Shown: positions 29,259 to 40,117 of the stretch, in pieces
Layout of the letters: every line of letters begins with the position of its first letter
How positions within the stretch are numbered: position 1 is the stretch's first letter
Origin: Candidatus Endowatersipora endosymbiont of Watersipora subatra
GTDB lineage: Bacteria > Pseudomonadota > Alphaproteobacteria > Rhizobiales > Rhizobiaceae
NCBI RefSeq assembly: GCF_964026585.1
Contig: NZ_OZ032160.1
Location: 186,001 to 250,000 of the forward strand
Direction of reading: 5' to 3'
DNA length: 64,000 nt
The notes under the pieces: model-generated
The model's database searches: none
What the model was told of the DNA's origin: nothing
The model's input: only the letters and a program-made list of their open reading frames with translations
Position numbers and translations under genes: made by a program

Positions 29259-30434
29259 ATGGTGAAAGAGAAATTTGAGCGTACGAAACCACACTGTAAT
29301 ATTGGTACAATTGGCCATGTTGACCATGGTAAGACGACGTTAACAGCTGCCATTACGAAGTATTTTGGTGAGTTTCAGCCCTATGACAAGATTGATGGTG
29401 CTCCAGAAGAGAAAGCACGCGGGATAACTATTTCGACGGCTCATGTTGAATATGAGACCGAGAATCGTCATTATGCACATGTCGATTGCCCCGGTCATGC
29501 TGACTATGTTAAGAATATGATTACAGGTGCAGCGCAGATGGATGGTGCAATTCTAGTTTGCTCTGCTGCTGATGGTCCTATGCCTCAGACTCGTGAGCAT
29601 ATTTTGCTAGCACGCCAGGTTGGTGTTCCTGCCCTTGTTGTTTTCTTAAACAAAGTGGATCAAATTGATGACGAAGAGCTTCTTGAGCTTGTTGAGATGG
29701 AAATGCGTGAGCTTTTGGATGCCTATGAGTTTCCAGGTGATGATATTCCTATCATCAAAGGTTCGGCTTTGGCAGCGATGGAGGGTAACTCTTCTGAGAT
29801 TGGAGAGAATGCGATCAAGGAACTCATGCAAGCTGTTGATCTCTATATCCCTCAGCCTAAACGTCCTATTGATGAACCATTTTTGATGCCAATTGAGGAT
29901 GTTTTTTCTATTTCTGGTCGTGGGACTGTTGTGACCGGTCGTGTTGAGCGAGGTGTTATAAATGTTGGTAATGAGGTTGAAATCGTTGGTATTAAGAATA
30001 CACAAAAGACAACTTGTACGGGTGTTGAAATGTTCCGTAAGCTTTTAGACCGTGGGGAAGCCGGTGATAATATAGGTGCTTTGATCCGTGGTATTGATCG
30101 TGAGGATGTTGAACGTGGTCAGATTTTATGTAAACCAGGTTCAGTGACCCCCCATACAAAATTTCGTGCCGAGGCCTATATTTTGACGAAGGATGAAGGG
30201 GGACGCCATACACCATTTTTTACTAATTATCGTCCGCAGTTTTATTTTCGTACAACCGATGTAACAGGTATTTGTTCGCTCCCAGAGAGTATAGAGATGG
30301 TGATGCCAGGTGATAACATTGAAATGATAGTTGATCTGATTGTTCCTATCGCCATGGAAAATCGACTGCGGTTTGCGATAAGAGAAGGTGGTAGAACAGT
30401 TGGTGCCGGTATTGTGACCGAAATAATCGAGTAA
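29259..30434 (+). CDS. tuf: elongation factor Tu
   Basis: 391 residues. G motifs [10 protein letters not shown] (near 19-28), [23 protein letters not shown] and NKVD are intact, followed by the beta-barrel domains with [14 protein letters not shown]. It delivers aminoacyl-tRNA to the ribosome. It sits 34 bases after fusA, in the classic rpsL-rpsG-fusA-tuf order. A second tuf copy cannot be assessed from this window. Confidence 0.98.
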   Translation: MVKEKFERTKPHCNIGTIGHVDHGKTTLTAAITKYFGEFQPYDKIDGAPEEKARGITISTAHVEYETENRHYAHVDCPGHADYVKNMITGAAQMDGAILVCSAADGPMPQTREHILLARQVGVPALVVFLNKVDQIDDEELLELVEMEMRELLDAYEFPGDDIPIIKGSALAAMEGNSSEIGENAIKELMQAVDLYIPQPKRPIDEPFLMPIEDVFSISGRGTVVTGRVERGVINVGNEVEIVGIKNTQKTTCTGVEMFRKLLDRGEAGDNIGALIRGIDREDVERGQILCKPGSVTPHTKFRAEAYILTKDEGGRHTPFFTNYRPQFYFRTTDVTGICSLPESIEMVMPGDNIEMIVDLIVPIAMENRLRFAIREGGRTVGAGIVTEIIE

Positions 30435-30437
30435 TTA

Positions 30438-30471
30438 TATTAAGATAAAAAGTTTTGTACTTATCTTAATA
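30438..30471 (+). repeat. inverted repeat between tuf and rpsJ
   Basis: TATTAAGATAA (30438-30448) and TTATCTTAATA (30461-30471) are perfect inverted copies around a 12-base loop. Being AT-rich, the hairpin is weak as a terminator but sits just after the tuf stop, at the boundary between the str and S10 clusters. It may serve in transcript processing or attenuation. Confidence 0.5.
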
Positions 30472-30517
30472 ACTGATTAGTCCTTTTAAGGGTCTAAAAC
30501 TTTGAGGAATATTCGAA

Positions 30518-30826
30518 ATGAACGGTCAGAATATACGTATTCGCCTAAAGGCATTTGATCACCGCATTCTTGATGTTTCGGCAAAAGAAATTGTCTCAAC
30601 GGCTAAGCGGACCGGTGCTAGAGTCCATGGTCCTATACCATTACCGACACGCATTGAGCGCTATACAGTCAATCGTTCGCCCCATATCGATAAGAAAAGT
30701 CGGGAGCAGTTTGAGATGCGTACGCATAAGCGTCTTCTTGATATAGTGGATCCAACGCCTCAGACAGTTGATGCATTGATGAAACTTGACTTGGCAGCTG
30801 GTGTTGATGTGGAAATCAAGCTTTAG
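30518..30826 (+). CDS. rpsJ: 30S ribosomal protein S10
   Basis: 102 residues, standard. [15 protein letters not shown] and the long loop region [29 protein letters not shown], including the NusE face used in antitermination, are conserved. First gene of the S10 cluster, 83 bases after tuf. Confidence 0.98.
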   Translation: MNGQNIRIRLKAFDHRILDVSAKEIVSTAKRTGARVHGPIPLPTRIERYTVNRSPHIDKKSREQFEMRTHKRLLDIVDPTPQTVDALMKLDLAAGVDVEIKL

Positions 30827-30859
30827 ACAGAGTGGAATTTTGGGGTAAGGAGCTAAACA

Positions 30860-31582
30860 ATGCGCTCAGGCGTTATTGCACTAAAAATTGGAATGACTAG
30901 GGTTTACATTGGTGAGGGAGTCAATGTGCCTGTTACTGTTCTTCAGATGGAAAATGTTCAAGTTGTCTCTCAACGAACAAAAAAGAAGAACGGTTATTCA
31001 GCAGTCCAGTTGGGCGCAGGTAAAGCTAAAGTAAAGAATGTCACTAAGCCCTTGCGCGGACACTATGCTGTTGCAAAGGTTGAGCCGAAGCGCAAGCTTG
31101 CAGAGTTTCGTATTTCAGAAGAGAATATGCTTGATGTTGGTGCCGAGATTACAGCTGAACATTTTTTATCTGGTCAGAAAGTTGATGTGACGGGTAGGTC
31201 TATTGGTAAAGGGTTTTCTGGAGTCATAAAACGTCACAATTTCGGTGGCTTGAGAGCATCTCATGGTGTCTCTCTTTCACACCGTTCGCATGGTTCCACC
31301 GGACAATGTCAAGATCCAGGAAAAGTATTTAAAGGGAAAAAAATGGCCGGTCACATGGGTTCAGTTCGTGTTACTATCCAAAACTTAGAAATAATCAAAA
31401 CCGATGTAGAACGCGGTTTATTGATGATTAAGGGTGCCGTTCCTGGTTCAAAAGGATCCTGGGTTCTCGTTCGCGATGCTATAAAACAGAAGCCTCCAGA
31501 GGGTATTCCAATACCAGCTGCCATTTTATCAGATGAACGACTTTGTGAAACTGATAGCAGAGGAGATAATGGTGGATATTGA
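30860..31582 (+). CDS. rplC: 50S ribosomal protein L3
   Basis: 240 residues. The N-terminal [13 protein letters not shown] and the central loop near [20 protein letters not shown], which reaches the peptidyl transferase centre and holds the Gln methylated by PrmB, are intact. The C-terminus is extended and overlaps the start of rplD by 14 bases, implying translational coupling. Confidence 0.97.
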   Translation: MRSGVIALKIGMTRVYIGEGVNVPVTVLQMENVQVVSQRTKKKNGYSAVQLGAGKAKVKNVTKPLRGHYAVAKVEPKRKLAEFRISEENMLDVGAEITAEHFLSGQKVDVTGRSIGKGFSGVIKRHNFGGLRASHGVSLSHRSHGSTGQCQDPGKVFKGKKMAGHMGSVRVTIQNLEIIKTDVERGLLMIKGAVPGSKGSWVLVRDAIKQKPPEGIPIPAAILSDERLCETDSRGDNGGY

Positions 31583-32192
31583 TGTCAAAAGTCTAGATGG
31601 CAAGAAGTCAGGTCAAATGTCTATATCAGATTCCATTTTCGGGTTAGAACCACGTTTAGATATTATCCAACGTATGATCCGCTATCAGAGAGCTAAGAAG
31701 CGTCAGGGAACACATCAGAGCAAAGGTCGTTCTGATATCAAGTGTACAGGGTCTCGTTTGTATCGCCAAAAAGGGACAGGTAAGGCGCGTCATCATGCTC
31801 GATCTGCTCCTCAGTTCCGTGGTGGTGGTAAGGCGCATGGTCCTAATTCACGGGATCATGCACATAGTCTCACAAAGAAGTTTCGATCTCTTGCTTTACG
31901 CCATGCTTTGTCAGGGAAAGTAAAAGAAGAGACGCTAGTGATTATAGATCATTTCACCGCAGAAAGTCCTAAGACATCTTTATTGTGGAATCAGTTTGGT
32001 AGACTTGGTATTATGAATGCTTTAATGATAGGTCATTCTCAACTCGATCATAATTTTAAACTTGCTGTGCGTAACATTCCCAATATTGATGTCCTGCCTA
32101 TACAGGGTATCAATGTATACGATCTCCTTCGTCGTCGCACTCTTGTTCTTTCTAAGGCAGCCATAGAAGTCTTGGAGGAGCGTTTTAAATGA
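31569..32192 (+). CDS. rplD: 50S ribosomal protein L4
   Basis: 207 residues from ATG 31569, chosen because AGAGGAG sits just before it and the family begins here; an earlier in-frame ATG at 31533 lies well inside rplC. The conserved extended loop ([21 protein letters not shown]) lines the exit tunnel. In E. coli L4 represses the S10 operon; whether that happens here is unknown. Confidence 0.96.
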   Translation: MVDIDVKSLDGKKSGQMSISDSIFGLEPRLDIIQRMIRYQRAKKRQGTHQSKGRSDIKCTGSRLYRQKGTGKARHHARSAPQFRGGGKAHGPNSRDHAHSLTKKFRSLALRHALSGKVKEETLVIIDHFTAESPKTSLLWNQFGRLGIMNALMIGHSQLDHNFKLAVRNIPNIDVLPIQGINVYDLLRRRTLVLSKAAIEVLEERFK

Positions 32193-32482
32193 ATAAAATT
32201 TGCAATTATAATATCATCGTTTCTCCAGCTATTACTGAAAAAACAACTTTAGCTTCGGAAAACAATCAGGTGGTATTTAATGTTCTCCTTAGTGCATCAA
32301 AATGTGAGATTAAAAAAGCCGTTGAAGACCTTTTTGAGGTTAAAGTTGTTGCTGTAAATACTCTATTGCGAAAAGGTAAAACTAAACGTTTTCGGAATCA
32401 TTTAGGTAAACAAAGTAATGTAAAAAAAGCGTTCATAACCCTGGCCAAAGGCCAGTCTATTGATGTAGAAACAGGTTTGTAG
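32189..32482 (+). CDS. rplW: 50S ribosomal protein L23
   Basis: 97 residues. [10 protein letters not shown] at the N-terminus and the beta-hairpin [26 protein letters not shown] are typical. L23 sits at the tunnel exit and docks trigger factor and SRP. Its ATG overlaps the rplD stop by 4 bases (ATGA), so the two are translationally coupled. Confidence 0.97.
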   Translation: MNKICNYNIIVSPAITEKTTLASENNQVVFNVLLSASKCEIKKAVEDLFEVKVVAVNTLLRKGKTKRFRNHLGKQSNVKKAFITLAKGQSIDVETGL

Positions 32483-32486
32483 GATT

Positions 32487-33320
32487 ATGATACTTAAGAA
32501 ATTTAATCCTATTACTCCAGGTACTCGTCAACTGGTCATTACAGATCGTGCTAGTCTTTGGAGGAAGGGACCCGTTAAAGGGCTGACTAAAGGTCTTAAA
32601 AAATCTGGGGGTCGTAACAATATAGGACGGATGACATCACCAGGTATAGGTGGTGGTCATAAGCGGAGCTATCGCAAAATAGACTTTAAGCGCCTAAAAA
32701 AAGATATTCAAGGGACAGTGGAACGACTAGAGTATGATCCCAATCGAACAGCTTTCATTGCTCTCATTAGATATAATGATAGTGAGCTTGCCTATATTTT
32801 AGCTCCACAACATCTAGATATTGGAGATAAAATTATCGTCTCCTCATCTGCTGATATTAAGCCGGGGAATGCAATGCCTCTTTCATCTATTCCTATTGGT
32901 ACCATTATCCATAATGTAGAAATGAAACAGGGTAAGGGCGGTCAAATAGCTCGTTCAGCTGGCACTTATGCTCAGTTGGTTGGTCGTGATGGGGTTTATG
33001 CTATTTTACGTCTCAATTCTGGTGAACAGCGGTTCATTCACAGTGCATGTATGGCAACAATTGGTGCAGTATCCAATCCGGATAATTCCAATATTAATAT
33101 GGGAAAAGCTGGTCGTAATCGTTGGTATGGTAGGCGTTCAAAAGTTCGTGGTGTTGCTATGAATCCGATAGATCATCCTCATGGTGGTGGTGAAGGGCGG
33201 ACATCTGGTGGCCGCCATCCTGTTACGCCTTGGGGTAAGCCAACTAAAGGGAAACGTACACGGTCTAATAAAATAACCTGTAAATTCATTATGCGCTCAC
33301 GTCATCAGCGCAAAAAGTAA
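32487..33320 (+). CDS. rplB: 50S ribosomal protein L2
   Basis: 277 residues, usual length. [22 protein letters not shown] and the C-terminal [13 protein letters not shown], whose His is important for peptidyl transferase function, are intact. It begins 4 bases after rplW. Confidence 0.98.
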   Translation: MILKKFNPITPGTRQLVITDRASLWRKGPVKGLTKGLKKSGGRNNIGRMTSPGIGGGHKRSYRKIDFKRLKKDIQGTVERLEYDPNRTAFIALIRYNDSELAYILAPQHLDIGDKIIVSSSADIKPGNAMPLSSIPIGTIIHNVEMKQGKGGQIARSAGTYAQLVGRDGVYAILRLNSGEQRFIHSACMATIGAVSNPDNSNINMGKAGRNRWYGRRSKVRGVAMNPIDHPHGGGEGRTSGGRHPVTPWGKPTKGKRTRSNKITCKFIMRSRHQRKK

Positions 33321-33331
33321 GGGATTCAACT

Positions 33332-33610
33332 TTGGCACGTTCAGTCTGGAAAGCCCCTTTTGTCGATGGTTATCTTCTCAAAAAAGCTGAGAAAGTACGA
33401 GCAGGAGGTAGAAATGAGGTTATTAAAACCTGGAGTCGCCGTTCAACAATTATGCCGCAGTTTGTTGGTCTTACTTTTGGCGTTTATAACGGCCAAAAGC
33501 ATATTTCAGTAAATATCTCTGAGGACATGGTTGGACAAAAATTAGGTGAATATTCACCAACTCGTACCTATTATGGTCATGGTGTTGATAAGAAGGCAAA
33601 GAGGAAGTAG
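33332..33610 (+). CDS. rpsS: 30S ribosomal protein S19
   Basis: 92 residues, with [19 protein letters not shown] at the start and [19 protein letters not shown] further on. The start codon is TTG at 33332: no ATG or GTG is available at the conserved N-terminus. A weak start may tune S19 output or rely on coupling with rplB, which ends 11 bases before. Confidence 0.97.
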   Translation: MARSVWKAPFVDGYLLKKAEKVRAGGRNEVIKTWSRRSTIMPQFVGLTFGVYNGQKHISVNISEDMVGQKLGEYSPTRTYYGHGVDKKAKRK

Positions 33611-33613
33611 CTC

Positions 33614-33997
33614 ATGACCAAGCTCAAGCTTGAAAGAAAACTCGCGGATAATGAAGCGAAAGCTGTTCATAGGATGATTCGTGTTTCACCTCGAAAACTC
33701 AATCTTGTAGCTCAGATGATTCGTAGGAAAAAAGTTGCCCGTGCTTTGACTGATCTTGAGTTTTCTCAAAAACGTATTTCTGATACTGTTCATAAATGTT
33801 TGAAGTCAGCGATTGCGAATGCGGAAAATAATCATGATCTTGATATTGACAATCTCGTGGTTGTAGAGGCTCATGTAGGAAATTCTGTTGTTATGAAACG
33901 CTTTATGGCCCGTGGTCGTGGAAAAGCAAACCGTATACAAAAACCATTTTCACACCTGACAATTGTTGTCCGTGAAGTTGATGAGGAGGCAGCATAA
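33614..33997 (+). CDS. rplV: 50S ribosomal protein L22
   Basis: 127 residues. [18 protein letters not shown] and the tunnel hairpin region [21 protein letters not shown] are intact. It starts 3 bases after rpsS and shares one base with the rpsC start (TAATG). Confidence 0.97.
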   Translation: MTKLKLERKLADNEAKAVHRMIRVSPRKLNLVAQMIRRKKVARALTDLEFSQKRISDTVHKCLKSAIANAENNHDLDIDNLVVVEAHVGNSVVMKRFMARGRGKANRIQKPFSHLTIVVREVDEEAA

Positions 33998-34710
33998 TGG
34001 GTCAGAAAATTAACCCAATTGGTATGCGTCTCGGTGTCAACCGTACATGGGATTCACGCTGGTTTGCTACAAAGGATGATTACAGTCAATTATTGCATGA
34101 AGATATTTCTATCCGCGAATACTTATCAAAAGAATTAAAGGCAGCTTCAATTGCGAAGGTTGTTATCGAGCGTCCACACAAAAAGTGCCGTATTTTTATA
34201 CACTCCGCTCGTCCTGGTCTAGTCATTGGTAAAAAGGGGGCAGATATTGAACGGTTAAAACGAAAAATTCAGGGAATGACGGATTCTGAAGTTCATTTAA
34301 ATATTCTAGAAATTCGTAAACCTGAAATTGATTCAACTATAGTAGCACAATCTATTGCTCAACAGTTGGAGCGCCGTGTCGCCTTTCGTCGTGCGATGAA
34401 AAGGGCCGTTCAGTCTGCCATGCGCTTAGGAGCTGGTGGTATCCGGATTAATTGTGGTGGTCGTTTAGGGGGGTCTGAAATTGCACGCATGGAATGGTAT
34501 CGAGAGGGTCGTGTACCCTTACACACGTTACGTGCGGATATTGATTACGGTGTTGCTGAAGCTGAAACTGCTTATGGCATCTGCGGTGTAAAGGTTTGGA
34601 TATTTAAAACTGAAATTCTAGAGCATGATCCTATGGCATCAGAAAGACGTTTGTTTGAAAGTCAGGAATCTGTTGCTAGCAGTCATCGCCGTCAAAGTGG
34701 GCGGTCTTAA
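33997..34710 (+). CDS. rpsC: 30S ribosomal protein S3
   Basis: 237 residues. [22 protein letters not shown], a KH domain ([18 protein letters not shown]), and the C-terminal domain [31 protein letters not shown] (span given only as the region 155-190) are conserved. S3 contributes to the mRNA entry channel. It overlaps rplV by one base. Confidence 0.98.
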   Translation: MGQKINPIGMRLGVNRTWDSRWFATKDDYSQLLHEDISIREYLSKELKAASIAKVVIERPHKKCRIFIHSARPGLVIGKKGADIERLKRKIQGMTDSEVHLNILEIRKPEIDSTIVAQSIAQQLERRVAFRRAMKRAVQSAMRLGAGGIRINCGGRLGGSEIARMEWYREGRVPLHTLRADIDYGVAEAETAYGICGVKVWIFKTEILEHDPMASERRLFESQESVASSHRRQSGRS

Positions 34711-34728
34711 AGAGTCGGAAAAACAGCA

Positions 34729-35142
34729 ATGTTACAACCCAAACGACAGAACTTTCGCAAAGCTCATAAAGGTCGGATAAAAGGCCAATCCAAAGCTGGA
34801 AATCAGTTAAATTTTGGTTCCTATGGTATCAAAGCTTTAGAACCAGACCGTATCAATGCTCGTCAAATCGAAGCAGCACGTCGAGCCATTACTCGTTATA
34901 TGAAACGTTCCGGTCGTGTTTGGATTCGTATTTTTCCAGATCTTCCTATTTCATCCAAGCCAACCGAAATTCGTATGGGTAAAGGGAAAGGGGCTCCCGA
35001 GTATTGGGCCGCTCGTGTAGCACCAGGACGTATAATATTTGAAATTGATGGTGTAAACCAGGTGATGGCCCGTGAAGCTTTACGGTTAGGAGCAATGAAA
35101 CTATCTATTCGGACCCGTTTCGTTGAGCGGATTCAGGATTAA
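34729..35142 (+). CDS. rplP: 50S ribosomal protein L16
   Basis: 137 residues. [12 protein letters not shown] opens the protein; [20 protein letters not shown] and the [13 protein letters not shown] segment, which contacts the A-site tRNA elbow region of the 50S, are conserved. It follows rpsC by 18 bases. Confidence 0.98.
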   Translation: MLQPKRQNFRKAHKGRIKGQSKAGNQLNFGSYGIKALEPDRINARQIEAARRAITRYMKRSGRVWIRIFPDLPISSKPTEIRMGKGKGAPEYWAARVAPGRIIFEIDGVNQVMAREALRLGAMKLSIRTRFVERIQD

Positions 35143-35186
35143 TGTGTTTCTGATTTTGAGAACCAAAGCAATGAAAGGACGAAGGG

Positions 35187-35396
35187 ATGAAATCCCACTA
35201 CATCAGAGAGATGACAAGAGAGAAAATGAAAGAGGAACTCGTTAAATTAAAGAAGGAGCAGTTTAATCTGCGATTTCAGAGAGCATCGGGTCAATTGAAA
35301 AATACAGTTCAGATGCGTAAAATACGACGTGATATCGCTCGTCTTTACACAATTATCAGTGTAAAGGAGACAGACTCGTTGTTAGCAGATGTGTAA
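35187..35396 (+). CDS. rpmC: 50S ribosomal protein L29
   Basis: 69 residues, two helices, with [18 protein letters not shown] and the following [13 protein letters not shown] typical of L29, which lies near L23 at the tunnel exit. GAAGGGATG gives a Shine-Dalgarno close to the start. It follows rplP by 44 bases. Confidence 0.96.
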   Translation: MKSHYIREMTREKMKEELVKLKKEQFNLRFQRASGQLKNTVQMRKIRRDIARLYTIISVKETDSLLADV

Positions 35397-35407
35397 GGAA
35401 AATAGAT

Positions 35408-35638
35408 ATGCCAAAACGTATTCTACAAGGACTCGTTGTTTCTGATAAGAATGATAAAACTATTGTGGTAAAGGTTGAGCGTCGTTTTGCACATCCACTC
35501 TTAAAAAAAACAGTCCGCCGTTCAAAAAAATATAAGGCGCATGATGACACAAACTCAAAAGGAGTAGGAGATATGGTTTCGATTCAAGAAAGTCGGCCAA
35601 TTTCCAAACAGAAGCATTGGATTGTTATCGATACCTGA
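35408..35638 (+). CDS. rpsQ: 30S ribosomal protein S17
   Basis: 76 residues. [21 protein letters not shown] and the [22 protein letters not shown] loop region (about 41-62) match the family. Last gene of the S10 cluster; the next gene is 96 bases away. Confidence 0.97.
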   Translation: MPKRILQGLVVSDKNDKTIVVKVERRFAHPLLKKTVRRSKKYKAHDDTNSKGVGDMVSIQESRPISKQKHWIVIDT

Positions 35639-35651
35639 ACTGATTTTGGGT

Positions 35652-35709
35652 TTGAATATTTAATAATTGATTGCTTTTAATGTTCGAAAATCTCAGCTAG
35701 GTACTGAGA
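35652..35709 (+). promoter_or_regulatory. candidate promoter and hairpin between rpsQ and rplN
   Basis: TTGAAT (35652-35657), an 18-base spacer and TTTAAT (35676-35681) resemble a vegetative promoter. Downstream, TCTCAG (35691-35696) pairs with CTGAGA (35704-35709). The gap coincides with the S10/spc operon boundary of E. coli. Both signals are motif-level only. Confidence 0.35.
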
Positions 35710-35734
35710 AAAAAAGGGTTAAGAGAAAATAGCC

Positions 35735-36103
35735 ATGATTCAGATGCAAACTAACCTGGATGTTGCGGATAACTCCGGTGCTCGCCGGGTTATGTGTATT
35801 AAGGTTCTGGGGGGATCAAAGCGTAAATATGCTCATATAGGGGATACGATCGTTGTTTCTATCAAAGAAGCTATTCCTCGCGGCCGTGTCCAAAAAGGGC
35901 AGGTCACGAAAGCTATCGTCGTTCGGACTGCAAAAGGCATAAAACGTTCAGATGGAAGCTTGATCCGTTTTGATAAGAATGCAGCCGTATTAGTTGATAA
36001 CAAGGGAGAACCAACGGGGACACGTATTTTTGGCCCCGTCCCTCGGGAATTGCGAGCAAAACGCCACATGAAGATTATTTCACTTGCTCCAGAAGTGCTG
36101 TAG
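35735..36103 (+). CDS. rplN: 50S ribosomal protein L14
   Basis: 122 residues, the usual length. [21 protein letters not shown] (start region) and GPVPRELR near the C-terminus are diagnostic. L14 contacts 16S rRNA helix 14 and is the binding site of the silencing factor RsfS. First gene of the spc-like cluster. Confidence 0.98.
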   Translation: MIQMQTNLDVADNSGARRVMCIKVLGGSKRKYAHIGDTIVVSIKEAIPRGRVQKGQVTKAIVVRTAKGIKRSDGSLIRFDKNAAVLVDNKGEPTGTRIFGPVPRELRAKRHMKIISLAPEVL

Positions 36104-36113
36104 GAGCGACGCA

Positions 36114-36428
36114 ATGAATAAATTGAAAAAGGGTGATAGTGTTATTGTTTTGACTGGTAAGGATAAAGGCCGTGTTGGGACTATTCTTCAAATGGTCAAA
36201 AAGACTAACCGTATTTTGGTTGAAGGTATAAATGTCGTCAAACGCCATACCAAACAATCACAGACGAGCGCAGGTGGTATTATCTCTAAGGAAACCTCAA
36301 TACACGTGTCCAACGTTGCTTTGATGGATCCGAAAAATAGAAAGCCAACACGTGTAGGCATTAAAATTAATAGTGATGGTAAAAAAATACGGTTTGCTAA
36401 GCGTTCTGGAGATTTGATCAATGATTAA
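36114..36428 (+). CDS. rplX: 50S ribosomal protein L24
   Basis: 104 residues from ATG 36114, which matches the family start ([19 protein letters not shown], a KOW motif). TAGGAGCGAC upstream supplies the ribosome site; an earlier in-frame TTG lies inside rplN. It overlaps rplE by 8 bases. Confidence 0.96.
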   Translation: MNKLKKGDSVIVLTGKDKGRVGTILQMVKKTNRILVEGINVVKRHTKQSQTSAGGIISKETSIHVSNVALMDPKNRKPTRVGIKINSDGKKIRFAKRSGDLIND

Positions 36429-36996
36429 TATCGCTAATCAACCTCGGTTTAAGGTATTTTATCTCAATTCGATCCGCAGATTGATGAAGGAACACTTTCA
36501 TTTTGAAAATGAAATGCGAATTCCTAAGATTGATAAGATTGTTGTTAATATGGGGGTAGGGGAATCGACAGCTGATTCTAAAAAAGCTCAAATTGTTGCT
36601 GATGATTTGACACTCATTGCCGGTCAAAAGGCCGTTATAACTCGCGCTAAAAAATCTATTGCTGGTTTTAAAGTCCGTTATAACATGCCTTTGGGGGCAA
36701 AAGTAACCCTTCGAGGTAATAAGATGTATGAATTTATGGATCGTCTGATCACAATTGCTCTCCCTCGCGTCCGTGACTTTCGTGGCCTCAATCCAAATAG
36801 CTTTGATGGATCCGGTAATTTCGCTATGGGTCTCAAGGAACATATTGTGTTTCCAGAGATCAACTATGATAAAGTGGATCAAATCTGGGGCATGGATATT
36901 ATTGTCTGTACAACAACTAATTCTGATATTGAGGCACGTGAATTACTACGTAATTTTAATTTTCCCTTTTCAAGACAGAAGTTAATATCTGACTAA
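36421..36996 (+). CDS. rplE: 50S ribosomal protein L5
   Basis: 191 residues. [32 protein letters not shown] and [20 protein letters not shown] are diagnostic. L5 binds 5S rRNA and forms the B1b bridge. The start lies within the rplX end (8-base overlap), implying coupling. Confidence 0.98.
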   Translation: MINIANQPRFKVFYLNSIRRLMKEHFHFENEMRIPKIDKIVVNMGVGESTADSKKAQIVADDLTLIAGQKAVITRAKKSIAGFKVRYNMPLGAKVTLRGNKMYEFMDRLITIALPRVRDFRGLNPNSFDGSGNFAMGLKEHIVFPEINYDKVDQIWGMDIIVCTTTNSDIEARELLRNFNFPFSRQKLISD

Positions 36997-37007
36997 AGGA
37001 TCAAAGA

Positions 37008-37313
37008 ATGGCAAAAGTCAGCGCAATAGAGAATAACGAGAAACGCCGTAAGCTTGTAAAAAAGTATGACAAAAAGCGGGCAGAGCTCAGGGCGATCACG
37101 ATGGATCGGAAATTATCGATGGAGGAGCGTTTTAAGGCACAGCTCCAATTAGCGAATCTCCCTCGAAACGGAGCAAAAGTACGAATTCGTAATCGTTGTG
37201 CTATATCCGGTCGTCCGCGTGGTCATTACAGAAAGCTTAACCTTTCCCGTATTTATTTACGCCAAATGGGTGCTCAGGGACTCATTCCAGGCTTAGTAAA
37301 ATCGAGTTGGTAA
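37008..37313 (+). CDS. rpsN: 30S ribosomal protein S14
   Basis: 101 residues: the long, zinc-independent form (no CxxC pair near the C-terminus). [19 protein letters not shown] and [18 protein letters not shown] are conserved. It follows rplE by 11 bases. Confidence 0.98.
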   Translation: MAKVSAIENNEKRRKLVKKYDKKRAELRAITMDRKLSMEERFKAQLQLANLPRNGAKVRIRNRCAISGRPRGHYRKLNLSRIYLRQMGAQGLIPGLVKSSW

Positions 37314-37331
37314 TTAAGAAGGAATGTTAGT

Positions 37332-37730
37332 ATGTCAATGAATGATCCTCTAGGTGATATGCTTACGCGTATACGGAATGGACTAATGCGAGGTAGAAGT
37401 TCTGTATCAGTGCCGGCTTCATCTTTGCGTGAAAAGGTTCTAAATGTATTGCATTCTGAAGGCTATATTCGTGGTTATTCACGTACAGACTGCGAAAATG
37501 GTAAATCAGAGTTTAGAATTGAATTGAAATATTACCAAGGATCCCCTGTCATTCGCACCATTTCACGTGTATCTAAGCCTGGTCGTCGAGTCTATTCTTC
37601 GGTAAAAAAGCTACCCTGCGTAGCAAATAGACTAGGGATTTCTATCCTGTCAACTCCAAAGGGTGTAATGGCTGATCATGATGCTCGTAAAAAAAATATT
37701 GGTGGAGAAATTCTGTGTCGCATCTTCTGA
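37332..37730 (+). CDS. rpsH: 30S ribosomal protein S8
   Basis: 132 residues. [15 protein letters not shown] at the start and [23 protein letters not shown] at the end match S8, which binds 16S rRNA helix 21 and in E. coli represses the spc operon. It follows rpsN by 18 bases. Confidence 0.98.
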   Translation: MSMNDPLGDMLTRIRNGLMRGRSSVSVPASSLREKVLNVLHSEGYIRGYSRTDCENGKSEFRIELKYYQGSPVIRTISRVSKPGRRVYSSVKKLPCVANRLGISILSTPKGVMADHDARKKNIGGEILCRIF

Positions 37731-37760
37731 TGGTCACAATTTTAAACAGGTAGAAGCACT

Positions 37761-38300
37761 ATGTCACGTATTGGTAAAAAACCGATTCCTATTCCAGAGG
37801 GCGTTACGGCTTCCTTAGACGTAGACGGTCAGAGGATAACTGCTAAAGGTCCTCTGGGCGAGCTCTCATTTTCAGTTAAGGATCAAGTCTTTCTGAAGTT
37901 GCATGATCGGTATGTCCATGTTAATCCAGTAAATAACTCTAAAAGAGCACGATCTTTTTGGGGTCTATCACGCACGATGATATTGAATATTTTTATAGGC
38001 GTTAAAGACGGTTATGAAAAAAATCTTGAGATTAGTGGTGTTGGTTATCGGTGCGCTATTCATGGAAAAAACCTAAAATTATCCATTGGTTTCAGTCATG
38101 AAGTGATATATAAACCACCTCAAGGTATTACTCTTAGATGCCCTAAACCTACTGAAATCGTGGTCTTGGGTCACGATAAGCAAGTTGTTGGACAAGTGGC
38201 AGCAGAAATTCGTGAGTATAGGGTACCTGAACCTTATAAAGGTAAGGGGATAAAATATGTAAATGAAATTCTCTTTCGTAAGGAAGGTAAGAAAAAGTAG
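37761..38300 (+). CDS. rplF: 50S ribosomal protein L6
   Basis: 179 residues. [36 protein letters not shown] and the C-terminal [16 protein letters not shown] motif ([17 protein letters not shown]) are present. L6 supports the factor-binding site. It follows rpsH by 30 bases. Confidence 0.98.
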   Translation: MSRIGKKPIPIPEGVTASLDVDGQRITAKGPLGELSFSVKDQVFLKLHDRYVHVNPVNNSKRARSFWGLSRTMILNIFIGVKDGYEKNLEISGVGYRCAIHGKNLKLSIGFSHEVIYKPPQGITLRCPKPTEIVVLGHDKQVVGQVAAEIREYRVPEPYKGKGIKYVNEILFRKEGKKK

Positions 38301-38306
38301 GTTGCC

Positions 38307-38660
38307 ATGGAAAATTGTCTTTCCAGAAAGCAGCGTCGTGCAGCCCGTGTTCGCCGCAAGTTGAAAAAAAATATCAAAGGACGTCCACGTCTTAGTGTGC
38401 ATCGTTCAAATATGAATATCTATGCTCAAGTGATTGATGATATAAAAGGGATCACTTTAGCTGCAGCTTCAACCCTTGAAAAGGATACTCTTGGAAAAGG
38501 TGGAGATATAAAAGCAGCTCAAAGTGTTGGGAAACTAATAGCTGAGCGCGCCTGCAAAGCAGGGGTAAATAAGGTAATTTTTGATCGAGGTTCTTTCCTG
38601 TTTCATGGTCGTGTAAAAGCACTTGCGGATTCTGCACGTGAAGCTGGTTTAAAGTTTTAA
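38307..38660 (+). CDS. rplR: 50S ribosomal protein L18
   Basis: 117 residues. An Arg/Lys-rich N-terminus, [19 protein letters not shown], and the C-terminal [21 protein letters not shown] are typical of L18, a 5S rRNA-binding protein. It begins 6 bases after rplF. Confidence 0.97.
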   Translation: MENCLSRKQRRAARVRRKLKKNIKGRPRLSVHRSNMNIYAQVIDDIKGITLAAASTLEKDTLGKGGDIKAAQSVGKLIAERACKAGVNKVIFDRGSFLFHGRVKALADSAREAGLKF

Positions 38661-38714
38661 TTTCAGTCTTGCTGGAAGCAATGTGTACGACGAAAAAACA
38701 ATAAGGAATAAGAT

Positions 38715-39275
38715 ATGACACAAAAAACTGAGCGTCGGAACAGACGACGTGATGGGGAGCATGAAAGTGAGTTTTTTGATAAGCTAGTTCATATCAATCG
38801 CGTAGCCAAAGTCGTCAAAGGGGGCCGTCGATTCGGTTTTGCTGCTCTTGTTGTTGTTGGTGATCAAAAAGGTCGTGTTGGCTTTGGACATGGTAAAGCC
38901 AGAGAAGTTCCTGAGGCGATCCGGAAAGCCTCAGAATCAGCAAAACATGACATGATTTTTGTTCCATTGCATGATAGTCGTACCTTGCATCATGATGTTA
39001 AGGGTCGCCATGGTGCCGGTAAAGTTATTTTACGTTCTGCGCCCCCAGGAACTGGTATTATTGCAGGTGGCCCTATGCGAGCCGTGTTTGAGACTGTTGG
39101 AATGTCTGATGTTGTTGCCAAATCTTTGGGTTCGTCTAATCCATATAACATGGTTCGGGCGACGTTTGATGCTTTAAAATATCAGGTCCATCCTAGGGAT
39201 ATTGCTACGCGACGTGGTCTTAGATATTCAATTTTTCAAGCACGTCGCCGTGATCTATTGAACTCTGAAGAATAA
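38715..39275 (+). CDS. rpsE: 30S ribosomal protein S5
   Basis: 186 residues. The double-stranded-RNA-binding part [20 protein letters not shown] and the C-terminal [15 protein letters not shown] with [16 protein letters not shown] are intact. S5 contributes to accuracy and the mRNA channel. It follows rplR by 54 bases. Confidence 0.98.
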   Translation: MTQKTERRNRRRDGEHESEFFDKLVHINRVAKVVKGGRRFGFAALVVVGDQKGRVGFGHGKAREVPEAIRKASESAKHDMIFVPLHDSRTLHHDVKGRHGAGKVILRSAPPGTGIIAGGPMRAVFETVGMSDVVAKSLGSSNPYNMVRATFDALKYQVHPRDIATRRGLRYSIFQARRRDLLNSEE

Positions 39276-39292
39276 TTGGAGTTTTAAGTACA

Positions 39293-39484
39293 ATGGTTAA
39301 AAAAAAGACATTAACTGTCAAACAGGTTCATAGTCCTTTGCGTCGAACTCAGAATCAACGCCATACTCTTATTGGTCTTGGATTGAATAAAATGAATCGC
39401 CATCGAATTCTGGAGGATACATCCGCAGTGCGGGGCATGATCGCAAAAGTATCTCATCTTGTATCTGTTGTCGAAAAGATCTGA
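39293..39484 (+). CDS. rpmD: 50S ribosomal protein L30
   Basis: 63 residues. The signature [20 protein letters not shown] and GLGLNKMNR is clear, and the short bacterial length is right. It follows rpsE by 17 bases. Confidence 0.97.
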   Translation: MVKKKTLTVKQVHSPLRRTQNQRHTLIGLGLNKMNRHRILEDTSAVRGMIAKVSHLVSVVEKI

Positions 39485-39498
39485 TCGGTAGGCTAATT

Positions 39499-39963
39499 AT
39501 GAAATTAAATGAAATTTCTGATAAAGACGGTTCTGTTCGTTCTTCTCAACGATTGGGCCGTGGCATTGGTTCTGGATGTGGAAAGACTGCTGGCCGTGGT
39601 GTTAAAGGACAGAAATCTCGTTCGGGGGTTTCTATAAATGGCTTTGAAGGTGGTCAAATGCCTATATATCGTCGGCTACCTAAACGTGGTTTCTCCAATG
39701 CTTTTTTTAAAAAAGATTACAACGAAGTCTCCATTTCCTGTCTTGAAAAAGGAGTTCAGTTCGGTAAACTTGATGTTACAAAGCCCATTACGGCTCAGAC
39801 CCTTCTCAAGGTTAGGATTATTCGCCGTATCCGTGATGGTGTTCGTATATTGGGAGGGAGCGAAGCACAATCTAAGTTTTATCTTGAGGTTTCTGGTAGT
39901 TCCAAAAGTGCTTTAGACTCAATCAAAAAAGCTGGCGGTGCAGTCAAGATTGTAGAAGGGTAG
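39499..39963 (+). CDS. rplO: 50S ribosomal protein L15
   Basis: 154 residues. [20 protein letters not shown], the Gly-rich [20 protein letters not shown] and [17 protein letters not shown] are diagnostic. It follows rpmD by 14 bases; secY is 154 bases further on. Confidence 0.98.
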   Translation: MKLNEISDKDGSVRSSQRLGRGIGSGCGKTAGRGVKGQKSRSGVSINGFEGGQMPIYRRLPKRGFSNAFFKKDYNEVSISCLEKGVQFGKLDVTKPITAQTLLKVRIIRRIRDGVRILGGSEAQSKFYLEVSGSSKSALDSIKKAGGAVKIVEG

Positions 39964-40027
39964 TATTTTTTCTAGTCTGTGAATTTTGATTCACTTTAGC
40001 ATTTAGATCCGTATTTTACTATTCATT

Positions 40028-40054
40028 CCTTGATTCAAGGGATCTAACTTTTTT
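40028..40054 (+). terminator. weak hairpin plus T-run between rplO and secY
   Basis: CCTTG (40028-40032) pairs with CAAGG (40036-40040), extendable by a T-G wobble and an A-T pair; TTTTTT follows at 40049-40054, eight bases after the stem. It could attenuate transcription into secY. The short stem and distance to the T-run make it weak. Confidence 0.3.
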
Positions 40055-40117
40055 AAGATATACTGAATGAGTTTTGGTGATCTTTTCTGCCACTCCGCTA
40101 TTTGACAGGAGAACAAA

